DNA of 64,000 bases. It comes from Hemicordylus capensis (lineage: Eukaryota > Chordata > Lepidosauria > Squamata > Cordylidae). Below the pieces are notes generated by a model. That model was not told where the DNA came from and ran no database searches. It saw only the letters and a list, made by a program, of their open reading frames with translations. Numbering within the stretch: position 1 is the first letter of the stretch; each line of letters begins with the position of its first letter. This document shows, piece by piece, positions 40,371-52,482 of the stretch. Location: positions 11,062,501 to 11,126,500 of the forward strand of contig NC_069662.1 in the NCBI RefSeq assembly GCF_027244095.1, in the 5' to 3' direction. The translations under genes and the position numbers were made by a program.

Positions 40371-41427
40371 CAGAGGCGTATCTAGGGAAAATAGCGAGGG
40401 CAAGCACTGAAATTGCACCCCCTGTCCAAACATCTGACACCCATCTTTCATATAACTTTACCATAATATCAGCTCAAAAATACAAGTCAAGCTTGTTAAT
40501 CTTTTAATATTTAAAAAACTATTTAGCAGTGGACGTAGCCAGACCAAAAAATGCTGGGAAACTACAAATTTCAGTATGCTGGGGCTCATGAAATACGCAA
40601 ATACTATGTGGAGGTGTACTTTGAAAACTTAACAGAAGTGCCTGCCTAATTCTCTACTATGCATTGTAGCATCACTATTACATAAGTTTTAAAAATAAAT
40701 TGAGAATTTGGCTTTTCCCAGATAATAAATAATTATCTGAAAATAATTAAAGGATATGCAGAGTGAATTGTGTCTCTGCTTGGAATATATTCTAGTATTT
40801 CAGATAGACAATTAAAATGAGAGAAAGAGAGCAAGAAACTCCCAGTGGGCCTTAATACTAAGTATTTCACACTGATTCAAAGTCAAACTCACCATTAATA
40901 GCCATATTATTAAGACATCACATTTAACTCACTTATCACAAGAAGCAAAGTAAGAGCAAATGAATACAATCCTAGCTCATAAGCTTCAGCTCAATATTCA
41001 CAAGCCCTGATCCTCTGTACTTAGTGCCAAACTAAATATGTGTACAGTGACATATATATATACTGTATATAAACCTGTAGACCCTTCAGGTGGCTTCCCA
41101 AAGCCATGTGTGTGGAGGGGTCTGCAAAGGTTCCCCCTCCCCCCACTGGCATCTAGGGCCTCGCAGGGACCATTTGAGCATGTGCGGTGGCTGTTTTTTT
41201 TAAAAATATATATTTTTAAATGGCTGCTGATAACAAAATGGCCACTGTGCATGCTCAAATGGCCTCTGAGAGGCCTGGAATGGCCTAGGGCCTCACAGAG
41301 GCCATTTGAGCATGCACGGTGGCCATTTTGTTTTCTGCAGCCATTTTTAAAAAAAAATTAAATGGCACCCCCTTCAAGTGGCGCCCGGGGCACGTGCCCT
41401 GCCTGCCCCACCCTAGATACGCCCCTG
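40371..41427. mobile_element. hAT-like element with perfect 8-bp duplications
   Basis: The ends are CAGAGGCGTATCTAGGG and, as complement, CAGGGGCGTATCTAGGG. TATCCCCT flanks both sides (40363-40370 and 41428-41435). There is no transposase. The right third repeats CCATTTGAGCATGCAC-type words in both orientations. Two relatives are at 60.19 and 63.44 kb. Confidence 0.9.
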
Positions 41428-41435
41428 TATCCCCT

Positions 41436-41915
41436 CTTCCAGACTGGCTGGTGGTCATATGAACTCTCCCCATAGACTACAAGGCTCCACACACAAGCAT
41501 CCCTACCCAGATTAGCGAACCCTACCCAGGTATTTACCTACCCTTTATCCCAGATATGTGGGATGTATGCACCTGATTATACACAGAGTTGGAGACCTAG
41601 AGGGTCTGACTCTTGCGAGGATCCCCCAGTGCACCACACTCATTGGAGTGCAGAGCAGTGTAGATCATGTGGGCACACAACACCCACCCACGAGGACACA
41701 CACAAATCATTGGGGGGAAGGTTGATGGAACTTTGCCTTCCTCCCCATCACCCTCCCCACACCGGTGGGGATCATGTTTATAGCTTTTACAATTTCCCCT
41801 GGGCACCCTGTGAACAAGAGTATTACGGAAGTGCCCGAAGGGTGTCTCCAATAAAATTATTTTTCAGAAAAAACACAATTCCTAGAGTCCTTGGGGGGAA
41901 GCCATTTGGTAACTG
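41436..41915. other. Unassigned intergenic DNA
   Basis: No gene or repeat was recognised. Confidence 0.4.
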
Positions 41916-41919
41916 AGAT

Positions 41920-42180
41920 GCTGGAATGCAATCCCTGCTGAATTATGATCCTCCCCATTTCTGGCAATTTAAAAAAAACATTTGAAAACCCATTTTTTTA
42001 CCCAAGCTTTCTCAGGTTTTGTTTTGGTTTTTTTAAATACTGTTTGTTTAATTTTATGGGTTTTAAATTATTGTATTGTTTTAACATTTATATGTGTTTT
42101 TTTTGTTGTTGGCCTCCCAGAGACGTAAGTTTGGGCAGGGTATAAATTTGATAAATAAAATAAATAAATACATAAAATAA
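41920..42180 (+). repeat. L2-like LINE 3' tail
   Basis: T-rich 3' region with GGGCAGGGTATAAATTTGAT and AAATA repeats. Confidence 0.55.
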
Positions 42181-42855
42181 TTAGATTCTGTTCATTTTGT
42201 AGTACAAGGAAACCCAAGTGTACAAACAATTAAATGAAAAACTAGCTGAAAACTGGTTTAACTGGTATTTTTCAAACACCAGTGTAATTTATATTGTCTT
42301 TATTTGTCGATTTTTACCTTTTTTTATGGATGTCAAAAAGGAATCATTCTACGTCATTCGTGAAATGTGGAGTTGTTCTTATCTACTGGTTGATAAGCTA
42401 AAATGGAATATAGGCATGCCCCTTAGGAAATGCATCTGCAGATCCCCTGAGCCAAAATCTAAACAATGGCATTCCTTCGTTATCTCCCTGCAGCACAAGC
42501 ATAAACAAATGCCCATTTCAGGAAAGAGGAGCAATGCATCTGTTCTTGCTTTCTGACTGTAGCAAGATCCATTCAGACACACAGACCGTCCATCTATGCA
42601 TCATGCACAACTTCCTTGCCATGCACAGATTAGAAGAGGGTTGCTGAATTGCTGCAGTTCTGGCTGAAGGTCTGTGTGAAGACGTGCTAATAGTCCGTGG
42701 TTATTTGTGATCGGCTTTTTGTTATTGCTGTTTACAATAAACCAGCCATTTTCTATGAGGTGCCCATTTGTTTCTGCACCCTCTTCCTTCACATTATTTC
42801 TTCTCGTTGCTGTTTTAAAAGGGCCAATGCAAAGCTCAGAATCTGTTCTTCTCCC
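42181..42855. other. Unassigned intergenic DNA
   Basis: Frames of up to 112 codons occur but no domain was recognised. Confidence 0.4.
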
Positions 42856-42859
42856 TCAA

Positions 42860-43550
42860 TTCTTCTCCCTCTCGCATAACACTAGAACCAGGGGTCATCC
42901 CATGAAACTGATTGCCAGGAAATTTAGGACCAGCAAATGGAAGTATTTTTTCACACAAAACATATTCACACACAATGCATAATCAACTTGTGGAATTCTC
43001 TGCCACGAGATGTGTCGACAGCCAACAAACTGAATGGCTTTAAGAGGGGCTTGGATAACTTCATGGAGGAGAGGTCTATCAATGGCTACTAGTCGGAGGG
43101 CCACCTGGAGTCATCTGACTAGTCACTTGGTGAAACAAGATGCTGCACCTTGTCTTGGGTTACCAATTCCGACTGAAGCTATTCCTGGGGTTTTGTTTTG
43201 TTTTTCCTCAGGGGGCGACCCTTTCAGGAGGCATGGTTAGACAGTTTCCTCAGGTGGCGGATTATTGCCGCAAGATGCCCACCCACCCCTCCACTGCTGC
43301 CATCAGAGCAGCTCTTCAGGACAGGTCTATTAATGGCTACTAGTCTGGTGACTATAGGCCACCTCCAATCTCAGAGGCAAGATACCTCTAAATACCAATT
43401 GCAGGGGAACAATAGCAAGAGAGAGGGCATGACCTCATCACTTTCCTCTGGGCTTCTCAGAGGCATCTGGTGGGCCCCTGTGTGAAAGAGGATGCTGGCC
43501 TAGATAGGCCTTGGGCCTGATCCAGCAGGGCTGTTCTTATATTCTTATGA
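42860..43550 (+). mobile_element. CR1-type LINE 3' fragment
   Basis: A frame reads SHNTRTRGHPMKLIARKFRT, then a broken stretch ending FMEERSINGY. Part of the 3' end is duplicated (two copies of the TCTATxAATGGCTACTAGTC phrase, 43075 and 43325). It ends GATCCAGCAGGGCTGTTCTT. Confidence 0.75.
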
Positions 43551-44320
43551 CCAATCTGATTTGCACAGAGTGCCTCTCCTCACACTCTTTGCAAAGTTTG
43601 TAAGAAGCACGAGGAGGGAAGAGGGGGCTTCTGGCAGCCTTCCCTCCTCCCAGCCCCTGTACCACTTTCAAAGCTGCCAGTGGTCAGATTTGAAAGGGGG
43701 CTGGCCTCTGTTGGGATCATGGAGCAAATTAGCATTGGGCACCTCGCTTCACAATCCACAATTCCTTGCTCCACCCCTGACTCAAATGCCTTAAGGTAAA
43801 AATGCAAGCATTGGGAGAGTCTAACTGCAAATTCCATGTACTTTGACCCTTGGGTTCTCCTGCAGTTTAAAGTCAGGATTACTCTCCTCGGTGTCAGACA
43901 GATTTCTTTGTCATGGAGAATTCCCTTGGGTCAGGGCAAGTCCCTGTTTGGAAAGGACAACTTTCTGCTTTCTTAATGCTCCAACAGGAAATGCATCAAC
44001 TCTGAGTCAGGAATTAGTTGGCACAGCCGCAACACAACACCAGGGGGTGCTGTGAAACTGTCTGAGAGGTGAATGGATGTGTCACACTCAAGTGAGGGGT
44101 TTTAAGGTTGGGTCATTCTAGGGACAACTTCCGTGTTGCCTCAAGGCCTGAGTAACGCAAACAGGGAAAGCTGTGCTCAAACCTTTGCTGCGGATGCAGC
44201 TGATAAAATTCCAGGACCCTTGTGTAGGCAGAAGTTGGCAACCTTTCCCACTGTGAGGGTGGCAGAAACTGTGGCAACCTTTCCAACTGAGAGAGTAGAA
44301 TCCCACCCATATATCCATGA
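43551..44320. other. Unassigned intergenic DNA
   Basis: No gene or repeat was recognised. Confidence 0.4.
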
Positions 44321-44324
44321 TCTA

Positions 44325-44400
44325 TTTACATTTATTTATTATTTAATTTATTTATTTAACAAATTTTCATACCACCCAAAACTCACATCTCTATAATTTG
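44325..44400. repeat. ATTT-rich repeat tail
   Basis: TTATTTATTTAAC then ATACCACCCAAAACTCA, as at 3.83 kb. Confidence 0.45.
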
Positions 44401-44559
44401 CTTCATCCAGAAGGACTTCATGATGGCACAACACATTAAAAAGAACTAATATAAAACATGTACTTCAGATTTTCATCCATATCAGGGGTCTTTCAAGCAT
44501 TTCCCCCCCTGAAAGTCAGGGCTTAATCTCTCAGAATATTTAGAGTTGTTACTATTATA

Positions 44560-45095
44560 TTAATATTATTAATTATTATTATTGTTTACACAGTCAGACA
44601 GGTGTTATTGACTGGTTTGTTTTATCCAGACATCGAGTTCTTCCCAAGGACCTGGGATGGCTGAATTTTCTTATCAATGTTGCTGCTGTTATTATTATAG
44701 ATATCGTCACAGAATATAGACTGTTCCCAGTAATGCTGCTTTTTGTAATTGGCTGGTGGTGATTTCTGCGGCCCCTGTGGTGTTGAGGTGCTCATCAAGT
44801 TGTTTTGGAATTGCACCTAGGGCACCAATTACCACTGGGATTATTTGGGCCACCAGATGTCCAGGGACTCCAGCACCTGGCGCGTTCCTTGTTGACCTGG
44901 GCGATGGCCGATCCGGTATAGATTTATTAAAGTTATACGTCTCACCATATTGTTGATGGGAGAGGCACTCTTCGCCTGGCTCCTCTGGTGATACCTGTCC
45001 AGTATGGTTGGACCTCTGGCATAGCTCTCACCTTCCTAAGAGCATGCAAGCCCCACAGCCACGCCAAGGTAGTGCCTCACTGGGGGTTATTGTTA
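44560..45095 (-). mobile_element. R4/Dong-like LINE 3' end
   Basis: The minus strand encodes IPVVIGALGAIPKQLDEHLN and QLQKAALLGTVYI, phrases of the C-terminal part of non-LTR polyproteins of this kind. Its 3' end runs into AAT/ATT triplets (44545-44585), and R4/Dong elements are known to insert into TAA repeats. The 5' part is missing. Confidence 0.55.
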
Positions 45096-45107
45096 TTGTT
45101 ATTATTC

Positions 45108-45300
45108 ATTATAATTTATTTTTACATGTATATCCTGCCCGTCCCCCGAGGAGCCCAGAGCAGTGTACATGGTTATGTTTGTCATCACAACAACCCGGTG
45201 TGGTAGGTTAGGCTGGTAGATGAGTGACTAGCCTAGTCATCCAGCGAATGTCGTGGGTGAATGGGGACTTGAATTCAGGTGTCTTAGAGGAGAGGCCATC
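45108..45300 (-). mobile_element. tRNA-derived SINE (GTGTAGTGGTTA type), partial
   Basis: GGAGCCCAGAGCAGTGTACA and GTAGGTTAGGCTGGTAGATG match the complement of the 33.0-kb copy. The tRNA head is incomplete. Confidence 0.7.
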
Positions 45301-45377
45301 ATAGCAACCAAGTAACAGTTTTGTTGGAGAGCTCTTGGAAGTTTGCTTAATTTTAATAGATAGAGCCTACTGGGAGA

Positions 45378-45378
<1 letters not shown>

Positions 45379-45436
<58 letters not shown>

Positions 45437-45437
45437 T
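45379..45437. repeat. GATA microsatellite
   Basis: About 14 GATA units. Confidence 0.95.
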
Positions 45438-46974
45438 TTGTGCTACATGGATCGGTTTGCAACTCAGGACTCCCTCTAGTCCAACACTCTAGTCCACAAC
45501 ACTACTCTGGCTGAGAGACAGACTGACCCAGAGTTAGCCTCCAGACCAAGAGAGTATCACCCTTTCAATGACTGCAACATCTTTTTCTTTCTGCAAAATC
45601 TCTCCTCCGCAACACCTAGTCCAATACTCCAACCAGTACATTATTTCTCACATTTGTACACCACATAATATGTACTGTAAATCTCTAGGCAGTTTTCATC
45701 AAGTTATTTCCGCTTGCTTCTGAGATTGGACAGGCACCAGTTTATTTATTAGCTTTTAATCTCACCCTTCTTCCAAGGAGCATACTTTCCCTCTAGAGAT
45801 CTGCGAACCGGTTCGAGTACCCTATGCGGTGAATCCGGTGAGAATTCACTTTTACTGGTAAAAGTGCAGTGGGAGTGGGGGGGGGCTTCTAAAAGTGCTT
45901 AAAAAGAGACAGAAGAGTAAAGGAAAGTACTCACTACAGCTACTGGTGGTGCCACTGGTGTCAGTGGCAGCCACGTGGGAGGGGCAGTGAGCTACCCTGG
46001 AACCTGCTAACATTCCCCCCGCCCCCAGTGTCCAAGCCTGGCTTGGGCCTGGTTCTGTCCCAGTTCAGGCCTTCTTCAGCCTTTTCAGGTCTCTGTACAT
46101 GCGAGGAGCCCATTATTTTTACTTCCGCGCATGTGCACTGGCCATTTGTGTGACTTGGGTCACACAGATGGCCAGTGCACATGCATGGAGGTTTTAAAAA
46201 ATGTCCTACACACATGCATGGAGGCCCCAAATGGCCCAAGCCAAATGGCCCAAGCCAGCCCTAGACATGGGGGGGGGAGGCTGGCAGGGGCCCAGGGAGA
46301 TGCCGCCTAGGGATGTGCATTTCGTTTCGGGCACAGATCGTTCTGTGCCCGAAACAACGAATTTCGGGTGATTCGGAGCCGATCCGAATCACCCCTGAGG
46401 ACCTCCGAAATCTTCTGTGCCCGATCCGAATCACCCCGATTTCGTGGGGAAAAAATTCGGGTGATTCGGACCTCCGTGGGCATGTCTGCAGCCTCCATTT
46501 TGTGGCTGCAGAATTGCCTTCTTCTTCCCCCTCCATTTTCATTCTGACAGCTCTTTGAATTTCCCCCTTTTTTTTCTCCATTGACTTCAATGCCAAAAAA
46601 TTTTCCCATTCACCTCCATTGAAAATAAAAGTTCCTACCTGCAGAGGAAAATGACCAAATAAGGTTTGGATAGTAAATCACACCCTCCCATTGGCCAGGT
46701 ACAGGTGGAGGTAGGGTCAAGGGTGGGGGTGATTTTTGGAGGGCTTTGCAGGAGGGTATTTAAGGGGCCACCAGTAGCCATTTTCTTCCTTTCTGCTGCC
46801 TTGCGTGGGAGAAGAGACACAAGAGAGAGATCTGCTGCCTTGCTTAGTAAGTCTTGCCTCCATTTTGATTTTGGATTTTTGTGGGTGCTGTTTTTCTGCA
46901 TTTATGCCAGTGCTTTGCCTTGTTGGTTGGTTTTCTGCTTTATTTAAGCAATTTTTTAAATAAAGAGAGAAGAG

Positions 46975-47510
46975 GGTGGAAATTTTTTTTTTAAGAAACC
47001 TCTGCCTTGCAGAGGTTTCCCACTGCTCATTTTTAAATCCTTGTTGGGGCTAGAAGAGGGGGAGAATTTTTATTTTTTTTAAGGAAACCTCTTCCTTTCA
47101 GGGGCAAACCACTTTTCAATTTTTAATCCATTTTTGGATTAAAAGAGGGTGAGATTTTTTTTAAAAAAAGAAACCTCTGCCTTGCAGAGGCAAACCCTCT
47201 GCTCATTTTTTAATCCTTGTTGGGGCTAGAAGAGGGGGAGAATTTTTTTAAGGAAAGGAAACCTCTTCCTTGCAGAGCAAACCTCTTCCCATTTTTTTAA
47301 TCCATTTTTGGATTAAAAGAGGGTGAGATATATATATATTTTTAAAGAAACCTCTGCCTTGCAGAGGCAAACCCTCTGCTCATTTTTTAATCCTTGTTGG
47401 GGCTAGAAGAGGGGGAGATTTTTTTTAAGGAAAGGAAACCTCTTCCTTGCAGAGCAAACCTCTTCCCATTTTTTAAAATCCTTTTTTGTGAAGAGAAGAG
47501 GAATAGATTT
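46975..47510 (+). repeat. Tandem repeats inside hAT 5' region
   Basis: About five alternating units of 85-100 bases carry AAACCTCTGCCTTGCAGAGG, TTTTTAATCCTTGTTGGGGC or TTTTGGATTAAAAGAGGG. Two sub-types (CTCTGCCTTGCAG and CTCTTCCTTGCAG) alternate, so a pair is the unit of duplication. Confidence 0.8.
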
Positions 47511-48919
47511 TAGATTTAAAAAAAAAAAAAAATCTGACTGGCTGCAAGCATTGCCAGCTTGCAGCCCTTGGTGGGAAAGGAGGGTTTTTTTTCTCTCCTT
47601 TTGAATCCCCCCACCCTATTTTTTGCCAAACCACTTTTTTGGGCAATTTTTTTCTGCGGAGAGTCACTGCTGCCTGTCCCTGCCTGCCTGCCTGCCTGCC
47701 TGCCTGCACTCCAGGCCCGCCTGTGTGATCACCAGACCAGACCCTCAGAGGTGGACGCCAGAGACCCGGCGTTGGAGAAGCCTACACCTGAGTGAGATTG
47801 GCCTAGCCATTTATATTTTACACACGCACACAACACACAGACACACGCACGTCACACACGGCGTTCTAATCTGTAGTGTTCCGTTCCTTTAACTGTGCGT
47901 TTGGGGTTTATTATTTTTTCCCTGTTTTTAGGTTTTTGGGGTTTTCACTTTTCTCTATAAGTGTTGTGTGATAGTTGTAAGATTGGGTTTTAAATAAATA
48001 GTGTTTTAAATAAATAGGGTTTTAAAGTGTTGTGATAGTTGTAAGATTGGGTTTTAAATAAATAGTGTTTAAAATAAATAGGGTTTTTAATAACTAGGGT
48101 TTGTGTGTGTAGCCTTCCCCGGTAGCTAGCTATTAGGAGGTTCAACAGTAGAGTAGCAGTAGACTGTAAGAGTGGCCTGGCCTAGTAGTGCTGCAACTTT
48201 ATATTTCTGTTGCTGCTTTTGTGTATTTTGCAGAAATATTTTTTAAGGGCCTAGTCTTTCCACAGTTACTTTTCCATCTTGTTTGCCTGTGAAATTGACA
48301 CAGAGATAATTTTTTGAAACATTTTTGTAACTGTGTGTTACTTTCAGACCACAGAGAGAGTAACTTTCCCCTGTGGTGGAGTGCGTTCGATACATTAGTA
48401 ACAACAACACAAGTTACTTGCAACAAATAAATTCTCCAGTCCATTCCATTCAAAGTGACCAACAGTCAGAGAAAGATAATATAACTAAACGTACTTTCAC
48501 TTCTACTGACTAAGTGCACTGCACACTGTGTGCGCAAGGCTCCAGCCTTAAATAACTCCTCCTGCACCTGTGCACAGCACAGCAGCTGAGCTAGTATCTT
48601 AATTTTTAATTTTTATATTTTTTTGTTGCACAGCCTGCTTCTGTTGTATCGCGCATCAAGTAACTCCCACTGTCTCCCAGTCCCTCTGTGGCTGACTGAC
48701 TGTGTCGTGTGATACACATTCATTGCACGGCGTAAGCAACTTCTGACTGGGATCTTGCAGCAGCAGCATTTGTGCCGACAACAACAAGCCCTAAGCAAGG
48801 AGGCAGTCACCGGCACCGCAGCACATCCACTGTTTTTCTGGCCCTCTAGTACCTGCTGCCCCCTGAGACAACTACCCCTTCTTCACATTTTGAAATTTTT
48901 AAAAAAGTTTTAAAAAGCA

Positions 48920-51564
48920 ATGGTTGGGAGGACAGCAGGAAAAGGGAGGGCGCAAGTAAGTGGGAGGCTTGTCGTCCCTACAGCTGGTCGTGGCAGGGGG
49001 CGGCAAGAGGGGCCTACTCCCCAAGTCACCCCCGGCCCTGCTTCGGCGCGCAGGCTTGACTTCTTCTCGGGTCAGCCTGGCCCTATGCCAGGGCCTGCGT
49101 CCAGGCAGGATTTGGGGGGGGGGCCTCCCAGATTGCCAGGGAAGAAGATCTTCCTGTGGCAGCTGAGGAGGTGGTGCTGGTGGAGGAGGTTGGCAGTCCA
49201 GCCAGATCCACCTTGCAGACCCCCCAAACGGTCACTATGGGGGTTGGTGGGGGGCTCAGTCTGGCATCTGAGGGGGCTCAGGAGGAGGGAAGATCTTCTC
49301 CTGCCCCTGGGCCTTCCCATGCCAGCGCTGAGGGCATTGGTGGTGGTATGCCCGAGAAGGAACCAGCAAAAGTTCCACCAACAAAGCGACCTCGTGTCGC
49401 TGGGGAGTCTGGCAGTGTGGTCTGGGATCACTTTGAGCTTAGCCCTGGTGATCCCACCCGTGCTGTGTGCACCCACTGCAAGGCACTGGTCAGCAGAGGC
49501 AGGGACCCTATGCACTTCACAACCTCGGGGCTGTGGTCGCACATGCGTCGGCGGCACCCAGGTGTGGAGACCTCTGCTGGCACTGGCAGTAGGCCCGGTG
49601 CCTCACCTGGTAGCAGAAGCAGTAGTAGTGGCAGCAGCAGCAAGCGGCCAGCGGCTCCTGCCCACAGGCAGGAAAAGCTGACCGATCATCAGTGGGTGCA
49701 ATCTCTTGGGAAGCGGTCTGATCGTCCAAAGCCTCATCTCGTGACTCGGGCCATTGGTGAGATGATCGCTCTTGATGACCAGCCGTTCTCCATTGTCGAC
49801 AATGTCGGCTTCCGGCGTCTGCTCCAGCTGCTTTCTCCGGAGTACAAGATCCCCTCAAGGACCACTTTCAGCAGGAGGGTGGTCCCCTCCCTGTACCGTG
49901 CGTGCAGGGGGGCCGTGTTGGCCAAGCTGCGTGCAGCTGGGCCAAACACCAGTGTGCATTTCACTGCGGATATCTGGACTAGCCGCAGTGGGCTGCACAC
50001 TGCCTTCATGTCCCTGACAGCCCATTGGTGGGGGCATGGGGGTGAGGGGACATCTGGCGCTGCTGGTGCTGTATCCAGCTCCTCCCATGCATGCACACCT
50101 TCTTGGGCAGTGTTGCATGTGGAGGCGATGGACACAGACCACACTTCAGATGAGTTGGCTGTCGTCATGGAGCGGCAGGTGCGGGCGTGGCTGGCCGGGG
50201 AGCCAACCCTCCGCCGGGGCTTCATGGTGACGGACAACGCAGCCAACATCACCAAGGCTGCTAGGCGGGTTTACGGTGTGAACATCGCTTGCGCTGCACA
50301 CACCTTGAACCTCGTAGTGAAGGGTGCGCTTGGCCTCAAGGAGGCGCCGAAGAAGGCCAAGGAGCACCAGCGTGTTCGGGGCTCTTCCAGTAGTTTAGGT
50401 CAGGATCCTGCTGCTCCCGTGGCCGCCCTGGTGGAGCGTTGCCGCCAGGTAGCGGGCCACTTCCACCGGAGTGAAAAGGCAAGGCACCAGCTCAAGGCCA
50501 GACAGATCGAGCTGGGCCTGCCCGAACACCAAATCCCCCAGGATGTTCCTACCCGGTGGAACTCCACCTTTCTCTTGCTCCGGCGCATGCATGAGCAAGA
50601 GGGAGCACTCAACAGCCTGGGGACGCGTGGTTGCTTGGATCTGTGCAAGTCTCTCTATGATGACTGGCCGGTGATCCGCGAGCTGGTCTTAGTACTAGAG
50701 CCGTTCTATTCTGCAACGAACGACTTGTGTACTCAGACCACCACGCTGAGCCTGGCTTTGCCCACTGCTATTCTCCTGGAGAAGGCAATGAGCGATCTCC
50801 AGACCACTCTGACCACTGGGGTTGCGATTGCCCTGGCAGGTCGGTTGAGGACTGGGGTAGTTGAGCGGCTCAAGACACCATGGGCCGCATCTGCATGGCA
50901 TGTCCTGGCATGCATTTGTGACCCAAGGATGAAGGGCAGCGCTGTGCCTCCTGGCGAGCTGCCCAGGTGGAGGGGCCTCCTGGTCGAACACGTGAAGCGT
51001 GAAGAGGAAAGGAGGCTAGGGATAGGTGCAGCAGACGACCAGGAGGAGGGGTCTTGGTCGCAGGCTGGCACTGCGCATCCCACCCCCAGCAGCAGCAGCA
51101 GCAGCAGCACTGCCACCACCCCCACTTCTTCCCAGTCCAGCGGCGTGGTTTCTCCGGCAGTGGGACCAGCAGAGCAGCCAGTGCGACCTCGAACCACCAC
51201 CCGGTGGCTCAGGGGCTATGCTAGTCTCATGCCGGGGAGACGGGAGGAGCCTGTCCCTCACCCCAGCCGTGCTGAGCAGACTGTTCTGCAGTACCTGGAG
51301 GAGGTGACGGAAGACGAGGAGAGTGAGCCGTTCCCCTTTTGGGCAACGCGTCGCAAAGTCTGGCCGGACTTGGCGTCCGTTGCTGTCCGGTTTCTCTCTT
51401 GCCCGCCAACCAGCGTCTCGAGCGAGAGGTTGTTCTCCATGGCCAGGGACGTGGTGACTCCTCTGCGCTCACGCCTGGATGCTGATTTGGTCGAGCAGCT
51501 CGTCTTCTTGAAGGCCAACCTCCCCCTGCTGGGCTACCCCGAACTGGCCGTGGAGGGCGAGTGA
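48920..51564 (+). CDS. hAT transposase with BED zinc finger
   Basis: This enzyme would excise and reinsert its element by a DDE-type RNase H-like domain. From codon 49156 the frame is open for 802 codons. A BED finger spans about residues 88-136 (VVWDHFELS, CTHCKAL, then HMRRRHPG). Catalytic candidates are D272 in TADIWTS, D360 in VTDNAAN and E757 in SSERLFS. The CAAH of CAAHTLNLVV (379-382) and the W468 of PTRWNS are in place, and the C-terminal dimerisation region (about 725-795) is whole. The most likely start, ATG at 48920 (MVGRTAGKGRAQ), is in another frame. The two frames meet at a run of 10 G (49114-49123), where one base is lacking. A good splice donor, CAA-GTAAGT at 48956, offers another explanation, a short intron. 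No other break was seen. An AATAAA lies at 52678. Confidence 0.9.
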
Positions 51565-51724
51565 CTCGCGTCACCCCCCCCCCATGCAGCGCCTCCCACG
51601 CCACGGCAGTTCATCCCGGCCAGAAGATGTGTCACAGTCCATCCCTCTAAGCCCACCCTGCCACTAAAACATGCCCCGTGCTGCTGGCACATCCAGACAC
51701 GCATGCATACACAGGCACCGCTGC

Positions 51725-51955
51725 ACTGTCAGCCTGGGATGGTGGACTGCCAGGTGAGTGCTCCCAGCACGAGGGAGGGGTTACCACAGATGTGGCAGAG
51801 AGAGACTACAACTCCCATTTCCCACTGTCTCGATGGCTGGCCACCATCAAGACTAGGGACAATGGGAGCTGTAGTCGCTGTCTCTGCAGAAGAAATCTGT
51901 GGTGCCCCCCCCCCCGATGCTGGGAGCACCCACTTGCCCAGTGCTGAAGGCTGGG
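51725..51955. repeat. Palindromic segment in hAT 3' region
   Basis: Arms GTGCTCCCAGCACGAGGG...ACTACAACTCCCAT and their complement enclose a short loop with TGGCTGGCCACCATC. The plan is that of a fold-back MITE inserted in, or part of, the hAT. Confidence 0.65.
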
Positions 51956-52450
51956 CCGTAGGGCAGCGCACCATCCATCCACAACCTCAGAGACAGGCTG
52001 CTGCGTGTGCGTGTGGGGGGGGGCACAGTCAGGATTGGAAGGGACATCCCTGGGGGAGAGTAGTGGCTCTGTGCAATGGGCCTGTGCCTCCTGGCGAGGG
52101 GGGCACACACACTGTCACTGAGAGGGCTTGCTGCTAATTGCTAGCCTGCTTGCCTGCTAAAACTGTCATCATCATTGCTTCCTCCCATGAACAATAGCAT
52201 TGAAGCTGAAATCTAAAAAACGTCTGTCTGCTGCGTTTCTCAATGTGATGTGCTTATTTCTGATTTTGGCTTGCTTGTCAGGTGATGTTCTTTCTTAATC
52301 TTCATGCTCTCCTCTGTTCAAATCCAAATATGTGGTTTGCCTTGGTCTACTGAGCTATTAGGTTGTCGCCGCCGCCGCTGAGTGAGATGGTCTGCTCTGC
52401 TGCTGCCTGCCTTTTCTGGCCACAATGGGAGTAGTACTACTGCTGTGCCT

Positions 52451-52482
52451 GAAGCGGCACACACACACACACACACACACAT
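52451..52482. repeat. CA microsatellite
   Basis: About 13 CA units inside the hAT. Confidence 0.9.

Noticed and set aside
48920-49681. A separate 253-codon protein
   Set aside because: Only the first 65 or so codons look like transposase N-terminus; the rest is a shadow of the main transposase frame.
49734-50255. Minus-strand frames opposite the transposase
   Set aside because: Shadows of the strong + strand coding sequence.
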